Shown here in pieces: positions 12,754-24,935 of a stretch of 64,000 bases of DNA. The position numbers were made by a program, and so were the translations under genes. The notes below the pieces were generated by a model. The model was not told the origin of the DNA, did not search any database, and worked only from the letters and a program-made list of their open reading frames with translations. Within the stretch, counting starts at the first letter, position 1. The number at the start of each line of letters is the position of its first letter. The DNA is taken from contig JAGFVP010000070.1 of NCBI GenBank assembly GCA_021031095.1, forward strand, positions 1 to 64,000. The letters are read 5' to 3'. The DNA is from Bathelium albidoporum (Eukaryota; Ascomycota; Dothideomycetes; Trypetheliales; Trypetheliaceae).

Positions 12754-13404
12754 ATGGCAGACCGCCAATCCGGCGGTGCCTACGGCGCTGCCTCCTCCGA
12801 CACCTCCTTCCGCCGCACCTGGGACAAGAGCGAATACGCCGACAGGGCCGCCGAGCGCGAGCAAAAGGTGCGCGACGAGGGCCGCGCCCGCCACGAAGCC
12901 CGCCTCGCCGGCAAGAAGTACGTGCGCCGCGCCTCGACCCCGCCCGACGCCGTCGACACGGCGGCGCGCCGGGCCCGGCTCGACGTGGCGGCGCAGGTGG
13001 GCAAGACGCAGCTGGTGCCGGCGGGCGCGGCGGCGACGGTGGGCAAGCGCGGGCGCGGCGCGGGCTTCTACTGCGACGCGTGCGACCTGACGTTCAAGGA
13101 CAACCTGCAGTTCGTCGAGCACCTGAACAGCCGGCAGCACCTGGTGGCCGTGGGCCAGAGCGGGGAGGTGCGGCGGGCGACGGTGGGCGAGGTGCGGGAG
13201 CGGTTGGCGTGGCTGAAGCGCAAGCGGGAGGAGGCGCGGGAGGCGGAGGTGGTGGATTTGGAGGGGCGGTTGGCGGTGCGGAAGGAGGTGGAGGAGCGGG
13301 AGAGGGAGGAGAAGAGGAGGAAGAGGAATGAGAAGAGGCGGAAGACGAAGGATGGCTTGGGGCATGTGAAGCAAGAGGTCGAGGGGGATGGGGTTATTTG
13401 CTGA
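12754..13404 (+). CDS. SNU23: U4/U6.U5 tri-snRNP zinc-finger protein SNU23
   Basis: A spliceosomal C2H2 zinc-finger protein of the SNU23/ZMAT2 family, acting in activation of the precatalytic spliceosome. The intronless gene encodes 216 residues from the ATG in MADRQSGGAYG. The family blocks appear in order: FRRTWDKSEYADRAAERE near residue 20, GKKYVRR near 50, a single matrin-type finger FYCDACDLTFKDNLQFVEHL with NSRQHLVAVG (Cys-x2-Cys then two His, about residues 105-135), and a basic Arg/Lys/Glu-rich C-terminus. An in-frame ATG 102 bases upstream exists, but the encoded extension is unlike the family. The coding sequence is very rich in G and C compared with its surroundings. Confidence 0.9.
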   Translation: MADRQSGGAYGAASSDTSFRRTWDKSEYADRAAEREQKVRDEGRARHEARLAGKKYVRRASTPPDAVDTAARRARLDVAAQVGKTQLVPAGAAATVGKRGRGAGFYCDACDLTFKDNLQFVEHLNSRQHLVAVGQSGEVRRATVGEVRERLAWLKRKREEAREAEVVDLEGRLAVRKEVEEREREEKRRKRNEKRRKTKDGLGHVKQEVEGDGVIC

Positions 13405-15273
13405 GGTTGGACACAAGGTCGAGCTTATCCTTTGGCTTGCCTTTGTGCAATCAGCTGGACTATAACAAGAGCTACTCATGGCATTTCTCTGCGCTGCTTA
13501 CGCTGGAAATGCAGTTGCTACAAGCAACGGATCAATCTACGCCATACACATTGGCTCGAGGCCACGGACCCAGAGCGCTTCATCTTGAGTATTGGTCTTA
13601 AGGTATGTGTTATTGGTCAAGATTTTCCTTGGCAGTTTTATATGATCCCTTTCAACGTCTTCGAACTCACGGATACTCCAATTCTATTGTCCTCTCCTGG
13701 CTTGCGTAAATTCTTTTGACAAAACCAATTAGCTTTTCTCACTAATTTTGTAGTTTATTCCGACCGATTTTCAGCTATGGAATGACTCGAATCCGAGCAT
13801 GCGTTACTACAGGATTGTTCGATCCAGCGAGTTGACGAACCACTCCGAACCCGTCAACAATCGATTTTCTCCTAGACCTGTCCTAGTACGCCGAAGTTTC
13901 GAGTAGGTTCTGATATGGCTCGGTTTGGATCCACAAGCCCTTCATCGTGCGAGCTCAAGAAATGCTCTATTCAGCGTACTACAAGTGTGTCTGTGCCATC
14001 AGTCCAACTGACTGGCTTAGTAGAATGCTTGAAGTCTATGACGACACAGGAGCTTAGCTGACTGTTAGTAGAGCTGACTGTTAGTAGAGCAGTCTGCTGA
14101 AACGGCGAAGCGGTCATGGTTGGGTAGGAAAACGAGAGTGGCTCAGATAGACTTACAGCTGCGGTCTTTGAGACTGTCTCTGGTGGTGCACTACCTTGCG
14201 AGAAGCACCCACTTATCTTGGCCAGCATGTCATCATTGGGTTACTTTGTGAAAGTCACGTAATTGTTGAATCTCGCTTAGATATGAAGTCTTCTAAAGAA
14301 GCTGTTAAACGTATACCAGCTGATTATTTTCTGACTCTGCGGTCTTGGAGGTGCTTGAGTTGCACTCCGTAAATACGCTGGGTCGCATTAGGTACCGAGG
14401 TATTACAACATTCGTTGAGGTCTAAACTTTCCAATCCGTTTCTGTCCTTTTCGATATCAGACTATTACTTTATTGATCAATCGTCTGACTTCAAAAGGCG
14501 AGCTTTGCTGGCTAACAATTCTGTCAAAAGAACGCGTCACCACGCAACCCCGTTCGCAGCTCGGAGTCTCCTTGCAAATCAAGCGCCTGAGAAGACAGGC
14601 AAACAGTACGCTAATGTCGATCATATGCAATGTACTTTTGTTCTAGCAGGCTTCGATGCAAGCTACGCCCGGCGGCAAGGTTGTGGCTATATTCTCTCCC
14701 GGGGCCAACTAAACTGTGCCCTCAAGCGCGCTACACGGTCTATACTATACTGAGGTAGGTACGATATGCAAATCCCTTGGAGAGACCCTGCACTCCAAAA
14801 CATCAGCCCCATGGGCACTGTCCAATAGTTCTTTCCATGCCCTAATTGCCGACGAGCACAGATCGCCCAGGTGGGATGCAGGAGACTGGAATATTGGGGG
14901 CCGTAACATGGAAGCGCACGCATCCAGTCGTTCAGTTGGATAATCAGGTCCCGGCCATGAATCCTCAATCCAGGAAGGGCTCTCGAGGCTAGAAGTAAAT
15001 GCAATGCATGGCAAATTACTGCGACCGTGCAATTGCTGAGCTTGCAGGTGAGCCATATAACAATGTTTCTTTTGAACTATATACACTGCAAAACAATTTG
15101 AGGTTTCCTACTTCCCCAGTGTCTTTTCAATCTCGGTCTTAGCTGTTTGAGATTAACATTGGCTGTGTCCTCTTTCCATTCAATGGTATCATTTGCAGCA
15201 ACAGGACAACGCTCCTCTCTACCCTTCAAGAACTGCAAAGGGCACACTTATCTTTGTCACTTTGCTAGTTAAG
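13405..15273. other. Intergenic, no gene seen
   Basis: A 1.9 kb stretch with only short, unconvincing open frames on both strands (the longest about 110 codons, near 14415-14753 and 14745-15086, none with recognisable similarity). A direct repeat of about 18 bp (GCTGACTGTTAGTAGAGC, twice, near 14057-14092) is the only structure noticed. The end should hold the promoter of the following surface-protein gene. Confidence 0.55.
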
Positions 15274-18200
15274 ATGCTTATACAAGACCGGGTGATGGTC
15301 GCGGCTGCCCTCGTCACCCCCGTCATTGCTTTGCACCGTAAATAATGTCCTTCATATGGAGTGTGTATTGCTTACTTCAAACAGCTTCGCTCGAATCTAC
15401 GGCCACTCAGTCACGAGTGGACATCCCTCAATCTTCCACGCAGCTTCGGTTGAACATAAGGGCGACAGCAAGCACAGAACACTTTAATGCTAGCACGAGT
15501 GCGCCCCCAGCTCGCACGACGCTTATCAACAGTACGGCAGCCTCCTTTGGCGAATGGGATCAATTCGCCTACCCAACCATACCCGCGTTCAGTGCAGTCA
15601 ATGATGGAATATGTGAAGCTGGATACGACCTGCCAATTTCCGGGAGTGGTCCTTCATATGCACAGAGCTGTCAAGATGCATCAGCAACCTACTCCGCATG
15701 CAGCTCGTCATGGTCTGCAAACCCGGCAAATTATGTGAACTATACCACGTTTTTGACGACATCCCTGTTGACCACACCGTGTGAGAAAGCTAACTATGTA
15801 CGGCAAAAGTCTTTTGCAAGTCAGTCATGGCCCAGAAGATCAGCTAACCTTCTCTCAAGGCATTCACAACGACCCTTTGTGATGGCTGGCCACGAGTCTT
15901 TGGCCCAAGTACAGACCTCGGAACCGGAAACTGCTCTTTTGCTCTTATGTTTCCATCACAGACGGCATATTCATCGGCCAGCAGCTTTACAGGTCCTTCA
16001 CCTGTTTGCAATTTTGCGCCTGGTGACTGTGGTCCCTTGACCAGCGCTTTCGCGACACAATGGTCCGCAGCTAAATCTTCTTGCTCCCTGATATCCTACG
16101 TCTACTCTACTTGTGGAGTGCGCGTACCTGAGCCCCCGATTTGCAACGCCCCTATCGTAGCCTCAACGACCTCCTTCTCCTCCTCCTCCTCCTCCTCGTC
16201 CTCCTCCTCATCCTCCTCATCCTTACTTCGGACAGGTCAAGGGCAATGTAGCTACTGTGTCGTGTACGCGAGTCATGCAAGGCTACTGTATTGGCCTGTC
16301 ACAACTGTAGGGGGAAACCTTTGTGGCAAGGCGGGAAGCACTATTGAGAATACACCTACGATACCTGGAAAGCCGAACACTGTCATTTTCGACAACTCAA
16401 CCTTGACATCGCCGACCGTATACTTCTCCTTCGACACATTTGGACCCGACACTAATAGCAACTGCGGAACTCAGCATACCAATGTACTCTTTCCCATGGA
16501 TCCCAATGCCGTTTCGACTATCCAGGGTGCCCGCGCTTTAATCGACAGTTTTCCCTTTAACTACGCTGATTTGCAAACTACGTGCGTCACCAGCGAGGGC
16601 AAGGAAGGCTGCTTTACCTTGGTTCCAGCTGCAGCGTATGAAGGGCAGGCATCGTGCTTCGAGAATGCCGGTGCTCCAAGCTTATGCTCAACGTTCAGCC
16701 CAGATTACAATCCGTACATATCACTGCCACAACAGGTACTAACATACGATCCGCAATGGGGCCCTTCCTGCATACCCTACCCTGACGGGGTCTGGGACCC
16801 TCCGTATCCGTTGCATCAAGTGCAGTCGGCGGCTGCCCCTGTGCCAAGCACTAGCATGGTCACGCCCATGGTAAGCGCAACGCCAGGCTCTGGCCCTACG
16901 GTAACGGGTCCTTCAAAGACATCGGTTGCGGACCCCGGGATGAAGTCGACCTCCGTACCAATCGATCCGAAGCCTTCTAGCTCTGAAGACCCCAGGGCTT
17001 CTGATAAAAGCAGTGGAGATGTCTCAGCGCCGAAATCTGAACCAAAGACATCCAAGTCGAGTACTGCGGAAACGGGAGAAGACCCAGGATCTCTAAGCGC
17101 AGGCGAAGGCAACATTCCCACCCTGGACCCTGGTGTCCATGGATCTCCTTCAATACCCCCGAATAGTGCGTCACGGGGCTCTGACCCCGGTCGAACTCGT
17201 GGAAGTGGAGACGCAGGAGCTGCAATTGGGAGTTTTGTTGCTGGCGGCATAGGGGCTTCAAGAGCACCCTCGTCTACAGTGGATCAGGGTACGACCAGAA
17301 CCGCTGCGGAGCATACAGAAAGTGCAGATCCAAAGGAGCCAGTGGCAACCACTGAGGGCCAGTCGGGCGGAGATCCAGACGCCACGGCCGGCGAAGCCGC
17401 TGGCGAAAATATCGCTGCTCTCCTTGGTAGTGGCGGTGATCCAGCTAATAGCAAATCTATTGCTCCAGGGGATGTTGGAAGCTCAACAATGCCCTTGGCC
17501 TCCATTAGTGGTCAGAATATCGTCGCTGATCCTTCAGGACAAGGTGTCGTTATTGGTACGTCAACTGTCAATGTAAGCCAGCAGATGACGCTCAGCGGCA
17601 TGACTGTCTCTGTTGGTACGAGCTTTGCTGTAGTCGGAGATTCAACATTTGCGGTATCTGCGGCTACATCCAGCATGGCTACGGAATCTGTGGCGGTGTT
17701 TACCGCCAGCGGTCATGTATACAGCGCCGTAGAGCTTATCGGCGGAAGTGATGGCTCTTCAGTTGTCAAGATTGGCAATCAAGTCTTCACACTCGACGGC
17801 AGCAATTCTACGGCGACGCTGACTGATGGTGCTGTCGTCACTTTGAGCAATAGTCGGCTCGAAGTTGATGGCTCTACGGCGTCATTTTCGGCGGCGACCG
17901 CAGGCCTGACGCCAGCGCCGACCAAAGAAGCCGAATTGTCTCTTGGCGCTAATTCATTCAAAGCTTTACTTGAGGTCGGTGGAGGTAGTAGCAACGTGAT
18001 AGTGATGGAAGGTGGAACTACGTTCACTATGGGTAAAGGACGTGCGACAGTCATCAACGGGAATACGTTGAGCTGGGCCTCGAATGGAATGGTTGCGGTG
18101 CAGCAAAATGGTGCAAGCAGCACTGCAAGCTGGTCAAATGGCGCGTTCTGGACGGAGCTCTCGGATGTCACGTTTGATGAAGGATCAATAAAAGCAACAG

Positions 18201-18574
18201 CTCTCCTTGAGGCAGACGGCTCTGGACATAGCAAGATCATCGTTCACGCTGGAGGCTCAACATATACAACCCCAGAAGGTGAGTCCGTAGTAGCTGGTGG
18301 AGAAACACTGGAATGGAGACCTGGCGGCACGGTTATCGTTGAATCGGACGGCGCGTCTAGCACGATATCTCAGAGCTCGGGTACTGTGCATTCTGCTGCA
18401 GTGGGAGGACAGGTGACTGGAGAATCGACTTCTACAGCGGCGCCTTCGCGTAGCGACGGCGGTGCTTCCCAGTCCGTGTCTGGATCTCTTACAACAGCAG
18501 GTGCTCCTTTTACTAGGGCTGACTGGCAACTGCTTGCTTGGAGTTTAATACCGCCGCTCGTAGTTCTGTGGTAG
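15274..18574 (+). CDS. Large Ser/Gly-rich secreted cell-surface protein, function unknown
   Basis: Three exons (15274-15337, 15385-15797, 15860-18574) join in frame to 1063 residues. The start MLIQDRVMVAAALVTPVIAL is a likely signal peptide. A Cys-containing N-terminal region with several Asn-x-Ser/Thr sites follows (residues about 30-260), then a poly-Ser run near residue 270, a second Cys-containing region to about 480, a Ser/Pro/Gly/Asp-rich linker to about 700, and a C-terminal half built of loosely repeated beta-like segments such as VSVGTSFAVVGDSTF, KIGNQVFTLDGSNSTATL and VIVMEGGTTFTMGKGRATV. The last 20 residues are hydrophobic (WQLLAWSLIPPLVVLW) with no charged tail, as in GPI-anchored proteins. 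This looks like a cell-wall or adhesion-type protein; I do not recognise a catalytic domain. An MFS transporter follows on the same strand. Confidence 0.7.
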
Positions 18575-18878
18575 AAGATGAAAAGTATACCAATTAATAA
18601 ATTTGTATTTGTGCTGCTTCTCCAAAATCTAACTATGAATTTCTTACGGCCGACCGTCGGATCGGACGCAGACTTGATTATTGAGAACCAAAATTACTTA
18701 GACTAAGACGCGGAACGAGGCCGCGCGAGTCATATCGGCTGGAAATTTATCTTGACCGCTAAAAAATCGCATCATTCTTCAGTCGCCATGGCCCCTTCGA
18801 AGGAATTCGGCATTCATTCCTTCCTTAATCCTAATACCTATTGGCCTTTTTGAAACTTTGTGTTTATCATTCAGCAAA
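18575..18878. other. Intergenic spacer and MFS promoter
   Basis: About 300 bases between two same-strand genes. No open frame of note. A/T-rich near 18590-18630, probably the 3' end of the surface-protein transcript. Confidence 0.5.
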
Positions 18879-20621
18879 ATGGCAAACGACAATTCACGGG
18901 AGACCGTTGAAGAGATTGAACGAAATCCAACCTCCAAGTTAGGGGAGCGCCCAGAATGCTTCAAAAATACCCTTCAAGAGGTCCTTTTCGTCCTCACTAC
19001 GACAATGGCTATAGCCATGGGATCTTTTGTAACAGGCAGCGTCACTGTAGTTTCGTCTTTCATCGGTGAAGACCTACATATGACCACAGCTGAGATTACT
19101 TGGATTAATTCAGCAAGCTCGCTGGCCGGGGGCGCATTTTTGCTCTTCTTTGGTCGGGCGGCAGACCTGTTCGGACGCAAAGCTCTATTTCTCGGTTCTC
19201 TCTTCTTCTTCGCTGTCTTCTGCCTCGCCGCTGGTTTCTCCAAAAACCCCATCACGCTCGATGTTTTGAACGGAGTCATCGGATTCACCACAGCCAGCGC
19301 CGTTCCCCCAGCTCAGGGCATGTTGGGAGTCATATACGCAAAGCCGAGCAAAAGAAAAAACTACGCCTTCGCATGCTTTAGCGCCGGAAACCCACTCGGC
19401 TTCGTCTTTGGAACCATCTTCAGCGGTATTGCAACCCAGCTTTTCAATTGGCGGGCAAGCTTCTTCTTATTGGCCATCATCTATCTTGTGTTTACCATCA
19501 TTGCAATCTTCACCGTTCCGAGGGATACAGCAGAGAAACAACATCTGGATTGGGACGCGCTCTACAGATTCGATATCTTGGGGACCGTTCTTACCATTGG
19601 CGGTATTGGATTGTTTTCTGCAGGTCTCAGTCTCGGCCCGACCGCTCCAAATGGCTGGAAGACATCCTATGTTCTGGCTTTCTTGATTTTGGGCGTTCTT
19701 CTCATGATCGCCTTCGTCTTTTGGGAAAATTACTTCGAATACCCTCTCGTCCCTATGAGCATCTGGAGGGATAGGGACTTCTCACTTGTACGTCACACGA
19801 CCTTTTCCATTTGCTTCCACATGGCTAACATTGTAGCTAGGTGATCCTCATTCTGTTGCTCGGCTTTATGTCTTTTCCCGTGTCTGCGTTCTTCGCCGCT
19901 TTGTACTTTCAACAAGTTTGGCAGTTCTCCGCCCTGGAAACCGCTCTGCATCTCCTACCCATGGCCGTAATGGGCATTCTCGTCAATGTATGGACCACCC
20001 TCTCGCTGTTCCTGATTCCATTTGTACTGAATTTCGCCTCTAGATATTTGCCGGCTTGATGCTGCATAGAATATCAAACCAGCTGCTGATGTACATCGGC
20101 TCCGCGGCGTACACTATCTCGTTCATGCTTATGGCGGTTAATAGAAGATCAGATTCGTACTGGGGATTCTTTTTCCCAGCTCTCATTCTTGACGTCGTGG
20201 GCGCAGACCTCGAATTCAACGTGGCTAATGTGAGTGCCGGGTCATTCCCCTCTACTTGACATGGGTGACTGACAGCTTTCAGATGTATGTCTTGTCCTCA
20301 CTTCCACCTGATCAGCAATCCATTGCTGGTGGACTATTCCAGACCGTTACAAAGCTATGCATGACCATTGGCTTTGGTATTGCGACAGCTTTGTTTAACG
20401 GTGTGTCCAAAAATCCTCCTCGCACCGGTTACTACAGCGGTGATCCATCCTGGCCTTACGCAACAGTATTCTGGTATTCTGCAGCCTGTTGTGCCTTAAG
20501 TGTCGCCTTGGTCCCATGGTTGAGGATTAGGACGCAGGGTCATGGGGCCGATATCGATGGGAAAGATCGCCCAGAAGTGGTGATTATAAATCGTGCTGCG
20601 AGCGAGGAGAAGAATGGATAA
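18879..20621 (+). CDS. MFS drug/solute:H+ antiporter, DHA2 family (ATR1-like)
   Basis: A proton-driven exporter of the major facilitator superfamily, 14-helix DHA2 type. Four exons (18879-19787, 19841-19987, 20044-20229, 20283-20621) join in phase to 526 residues. The start is the ATG of MANDNSRE. Membrane segments begin after EVLFVLTTT; the signature after the second helix reads GRAADLFGRK (motif A), and the antiporter motif region is seen as GLPPAQG-like VPPAQGMLGV and FSAGNPLGFVFG. The sequence resembles the yeast ATR1 / YOR378W group (aminotriazole and boron resistance). The natural substrate cannot be told. The third exon starts with IFAGLMLHR and the fourth with MYVLSSLPPDQQS, the usual order for the family. 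Confidence 0.88.
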
Positions 20622-20796
20622 AGAAAACTGGCAGCTCAAAGTGAGAGGGTTACGGAAATGATTCCATGACGTGATGAATCCAAGACTAGATACAGCGCAA
20701 GCAGATTGAGCGGCATATGCATTTCTATGGAGTTGAGAGACCTAAATGTGACACGCCGACAGATGTAATCATGCAACAGACAAAGCTGGCTTCCTA

Positions 20797-21889
20797 CTAG
20801 ATTTGTAGCATACCTTGATTCTGCGAAATGCCGCCTCGAAATTTCTCTCGTATTACGCGTCCACCCACCACAGTCTCCTTCACCAAGCCCTCCACATGTT
20901 GAGGCTCAATCCTACCATACCAAATGCCTGATCCAGCAAGCTCGTGTTCTGCCATGCTTGGCGGCGTGTATATGATAACGTTCCCAGCGAATTTGTGACC
21001 GCCAATATGCGATATAAGCCCAACGCGTGCAGATATATTCGCACCCGTCGTGCTACTCTCTTCAGCTCCGGGAGGTTCTGTCCGAATCCTGACGCCTTGG
21101 CGTGGCAGCTGGTTCAAGAACTCGTCTCGGAGCAACGGTCCTAGAACTCCGCATCGTCTGTCACGCCCTCCATGACCACATATCAAGATGATGATGTCTT
21201 CTATGGATCTCACGTCTTTAAACTCATATTGTGCAGATTTGGAGCGGGTAAGTCCGTTGGAATTGTGCGAGGGCGCTGTACCATGTACGGTAGGTTGTGG
21301 TAATAGGAAAGCTCTCGAGAAGGTCTCGACAGACTCCGGATTTGTTGGAATGGCGGGAATGTACTTGAAGCTCGGAAATAGGAACGCCGACGCAATGCTG
21401 GGCGGAGAAGGCGTTGATGGTGGGAATGACGAACTTGCTACTGCTACATTGAAGCTTGGCTATACAAGTTAGCTGCTGTCAGAATATCAAAGAAAATCTT
21501 TCTAAATTCATGCAAATTTCTGAGGTTCTACTAACGTCACTGTATTTTCCTCCTCTGCTAAGCAAGACCCTCAGTTCTCGAGCTAATGCGCTGTCCGGAT
21601 CATCCACTATGCGGCTTGGCCAGTCATCTTTTCCGGTGGATATGATTACTTGCTCCGTATATCCTGCTATTGTATTGTTGAGTGGGAGCTCCTGGTCAAT
21701 GACAAGACCCAGCGGTGTCTCTCGACACGCGCACGTCGGGCTCGGACATGCTTCGACGATTGGGAACGGGGCCTTTGCAGTGGAGAAGTATCTTTTGCGA
21801 AGACCGTTATTGTCATGTATCAATCTTCTCGTGGTGATGCTGCATATTAGATGTGGATGACATCGTCTAGAGAAGAGTGTTGGAAACAT
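20797..21889 (-). CDS. AIM32: AIM32-like mitochondrial thioredoxin-like ferredoxin
   Basis: A member of the sucrase/ferredoxin-like family (yeast Aim32), a mitochondrial thioredoxin-like iron-sulfur protein linked to redox quality control of the import machinery. Two exons, 21889-21536 and 21459-20797, join in phase to 338 residues. The N-terminus is Arg-rich (FSRRCHPHLICSITTRRLIH) and fits a mitochondrial presequence. Family motifs are all present: EACPSPTCAC near residue 50, LVIDQELPLNNTIAGY, the C-terminal CGHGGRDRRCGVLGPLL holding the other Cys pair, and SHIGGHKFAGNVIIYTP with the conserved His. The intron donor GTTAGT was chosen because it yields KYSD-PSFNV, as in relatives. The gene is convergent with the MFS transporter, with 175 bp between the stops. 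Confidence 0.87.
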
Positions 21890-23790
21890 TCGAGGAAAAG
21901 TTAAGTTCAGGGCGCTAATATCGGCGGTAATGACCAGCGTAGCTGCAGCTACCTAATATCAACTATTGGATCTAGCATGCGTCATACGTCCAGTTCCCGA
22001 AGATAGTTTAGGCGAGCTTATGGGTTGTCTTGTGTCCCTTTGGACTGGCAAGTCAAATTCAAGGAGTTCCGGGGAAACGGTTACGAACCTGTACTTTAGT
22101 TGAAAGGAATAGCAGCGGAACACCATCAAATATCACATTTGTCCCAATGGCCGTACTGAATATTTCCATTTGTAATTTGGAACGATTCAAAAAACTGCCA
22201 GCTGGGATGAAAAAGAATTTGACTCGGAACAGACATCACATGATATCAGGTATCCGCTTAATCTCAACCTAAGTGGTATTTGAATACTATCAATCATCTT
22301 CTAATGATAGTCCCGGAGTCTTTTAGTGGACTTTGAAATAACAGCTGTCCAGCGAACCTTATTGCTTTGTAATACGAATCGTCTTCATCTCGTGTGTCGA
22401 GGTCAGATTCAGCCAAGCAAAAATCCAGGCTAGCAGGATCTCCCAGCCAGCATCATTTTCAGTTATCTCTATCGTCCGGTAGTCTATCTGGCAGGAATAC
22501 TTCTCCACGAAGCCCATATCGTTTGCATAGTGAGTGAAAGAGTCAGCATGTTGAATCCGATAGAGTCTCGGAGGCCTCTCGTGGGCGATAGCGATGAAGT
22601 CGAAACGCACTTTAAAGGTTTGTGAAGCAGAGAAACGATATTGCCGGGGAAGATCGGGAGTGGGAGAGAATACCAAATAATGTCAGTTACTTCGACCATG
22701 TTCTAAAAGGAAGGGTCTCCCTGCCGCGAGAATTTTCCCGCTCCCTCCGCCAAAGCCTAAGGTAGATAAGGCACACGATGACCTGGCCCAGCACTACCTC
22801 CTCTCGCGTGTGTCTCCGCTCTTCGAACATTTTTTGGTTAATTTTCCTAGACGCCATATCCACCTGTCTCTCTTGTTCGCGTCCTGCCCGCCGCCGCGAA
22901 GAAGGTTCTTTCAGACTGGGTAACATCGGATTTATCCAAAAGGAATGTCATTCATATTCCAGAGAAAGGTAAAATAGAAAATCCGACTGAAATGTTGGTG
23001 GATTCGATTGCTAAACTACTTAGTAGTTGCTACTCGATCAAAGGACTCTTAGCCCGACCTCCCAGTATAGGAAAAACTCGTCAGTAATCGGAAGTGCACA
23101 AGTTGCGACTCTACACATCGTAGCACTTCCTCTGATACTCTCTGAAGTGGAGCCAACTAGTGGACCTTGGTGCTTGCATTTGAGAATTCTAATACAATGA
23201 ACTTACAGTTGAGGCAAGCGGACTCTCAAAGACACACTGTATTTGTATGCTATGAGCGCGCGCGTGTGTCCTACCGTGATGAATTTGGCGGATACTTGAA
23301 AAGGCTGGCAACTCGCAGTGCTTCCAGAAACTACCATCTCTGGATTGCTTGTGACTTTGATCAAGTCTGGAATTACAAGACTCCGGCTCATTAAAGAATA
23401 ACCGAGGTGCTAATGTGACAGTTCGAAAGAAAGCTAACACTGAATTAGGCACTCATTGGTAGATCTATCGCGTCTTGCACGTGTTGCGTGGTTTTGTCAC
23501 TAAAAGTCATTACCACAGCGGAATGAAATTAGATGTGCTCGTAGGGCTCAGGAATGAAGATGAAACGCCACTCTTCTCGAGCGAACAGTAGAGGCTTGGC
23601 CACGGTGTATGGCTCGAGATGGCAACAATGACGAAAAAAAAAAAAAAGGGAACAGGTGCCGGCAATGTCTTTAGGTGGGTTTCCAGGTCTGTTAGCACCA
23701 CACCGCTTGTCTTGTTCTCTTCTGAAACCCTTGACCGAGCCCTTGCCGCATGATCGAGATCCTCTTTACATTCGAAAGCCTTCATTGCTG
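21890..23790. other. Spacer with one doubtful open frame
   Basis: No firm gene. On the minus strand near 22676-22359 an open frame contains RPPRLYRIQHADSF and HYANDMGF, which weakly recalls the start of a fungal DUF7587-type domain, but it has no in-frame ATG before the similarity, no good splice partner, and ends soon after. A decayed gene fragment is the best reading. A poly-A run lies near 23635-23647. The remaining bases show no structure. Confidence 0.4.
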
Positions 23791-24370
23791 TCAATAAATA
23801 GAGGGTACTAGACCTTGCGGATGTCGGATGACTTGAATTGGGCCCTTCGGAGGCTTGTGGGTGACCTTTTTCCCGCAATTATCGCCCGTGCACCAATGCT
23901 CCGTGGCTGTATCCCTCCCTTCAAAAGCTAGACACACCAGACAAGGACAAACGAGGCAGAGGAGGCAAGCTAATAAACCCTCATTCCTAGTCACTCCGTT
24001 AGCGATTATGTTGGGCCTTGAATAGATTAGACCGGTTTATTGGAGCATACTCTCTAATTTGTTCGACCTGCCTGACCCTCGTCCTTGTTCTTCTTTGACA
24101 CCAAGGACAGTCGATGTATTCGGGATCCATACCAAGGGACTCTAGGGGCTTGACATAGCGTGGATTTGGAGCTCTTTCGACATCGGCTTGTTGCACACGT
24201 ATCATTGATCTGACATAATTAGCAGTCGTATTAATGGATGAAATGCCGTGTCTTTGGTTGCCATACTCAGAGTGGATGGCCGTTGATGGTGCCGCTGGCG
24301 TAGATCCGTCATATCCCTTGGGAGTTGTGGCAATGTGGCTTCCAAGTGGTATCGCTGGCGATGCCGACAT
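23791..24370 (-). CDS. LITAF-like zinc-ribbon membrane protein
   Basis: A protein with a LITAF (SIMPLE-like) zinc-ribbon, a family of monotopic proteins on endosome and plasma membranes. Exons 24370-24051 and 23986-23791 join through donor GTATGC and acceptor CTAG to 171 residues. The first exon carries a disordered N-terminus and PEYIDCPWCQRRTRTRV, the first Cys-x2-Cys knuckle (about residue 88). The second supplies the hydrophobic membrane-inserting stretch (LLACLLCLVCPCLVCLAF) and the second knuckle HWCTGDNCGKKVTHKPPKG. In most family members the second knuckle is Cys-x2-Cys; here the spacing is Cys-x4-Cys, so metal binding may be altered. It is divergent from the HET-domain gene, 565 bp away. 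Family assignment is good; role unknown. Confidence 0.75.
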
Positions 24371-24935
24371 TTCGCGATATCGTCTTTGGTATGGGACCTT
24401 TAGAAAGCATCAGCGCACTTTAAGGAATCGTCGGGAGATTCAAGTAGTGACTGGCTGCCTCCCAACTCCTAACACGCCCAACTACCCAAGGCTGTATCCT
24501 GTACCTTCACGGCATGTTTCATGCACAAGGAGCTAATTGTAGTGACGCACAGGGCAGTATGGAAGACATGGTGTTCTGAAAGAATAACTTACGGTGTGTA
24601 TGCCAAGATTATTGAGTTTTCAGCTCTACTCTGACAATGCATATGTTCCCCGAATAGATACTGGCTTTTATAAAGCCCATGCTTAGGTTAGGCTGAATCT
24701 CTATTGCTTTTTCAGGCTGACATCCTTTGGCTTTCTTAGGCGGCTGAGTTCCTGAGTTGACGACCAGCACATGACCGGACTGCGGTTATTCGGTGCCAGA
24801 AACTTTGTAAATTTCATCTTGCGGTCTTTTACTTCTAGCCTTGCCTCGTTGATCTTCTAAAGAATACGTTAGGAATAAGGTTCTTTTTCACTGATGTGCG
24901 GTGTCCTCAAGCATCCGTACACACGGAAGAATGCA
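24371..24935. other. Spacer between LITAF-like and HET genes
   Basis: A divergent intergenic region of 565 bp that must hold both promoters. A short open frame crosses the LITAF start on the other strand but is a shadow. An ATG at 24894 is in frame with the HET protein and would add 14 residues. Confidence 0.5.

Noticed and set aside
12745..13479. 244-codon minus-strand frame opposite SNU23
   Set aside because: Low-complexity Leu/Arg/Pro composition typical of the reverse of GC-rich coding; SNU23 finger is clear on the plus strand.
13971..15086. Several 85-113 codon frames on both strands
   Set aside because: No similarity, no shared splice logic, overlapping on both strands.
22359..22926. 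Minus-strand frames possibly forming a DUF7587-like gene
   Set aside because: No in-frame ATG, no convincing splice join and only weak resemblance; noted under the spacer as a possible relic.
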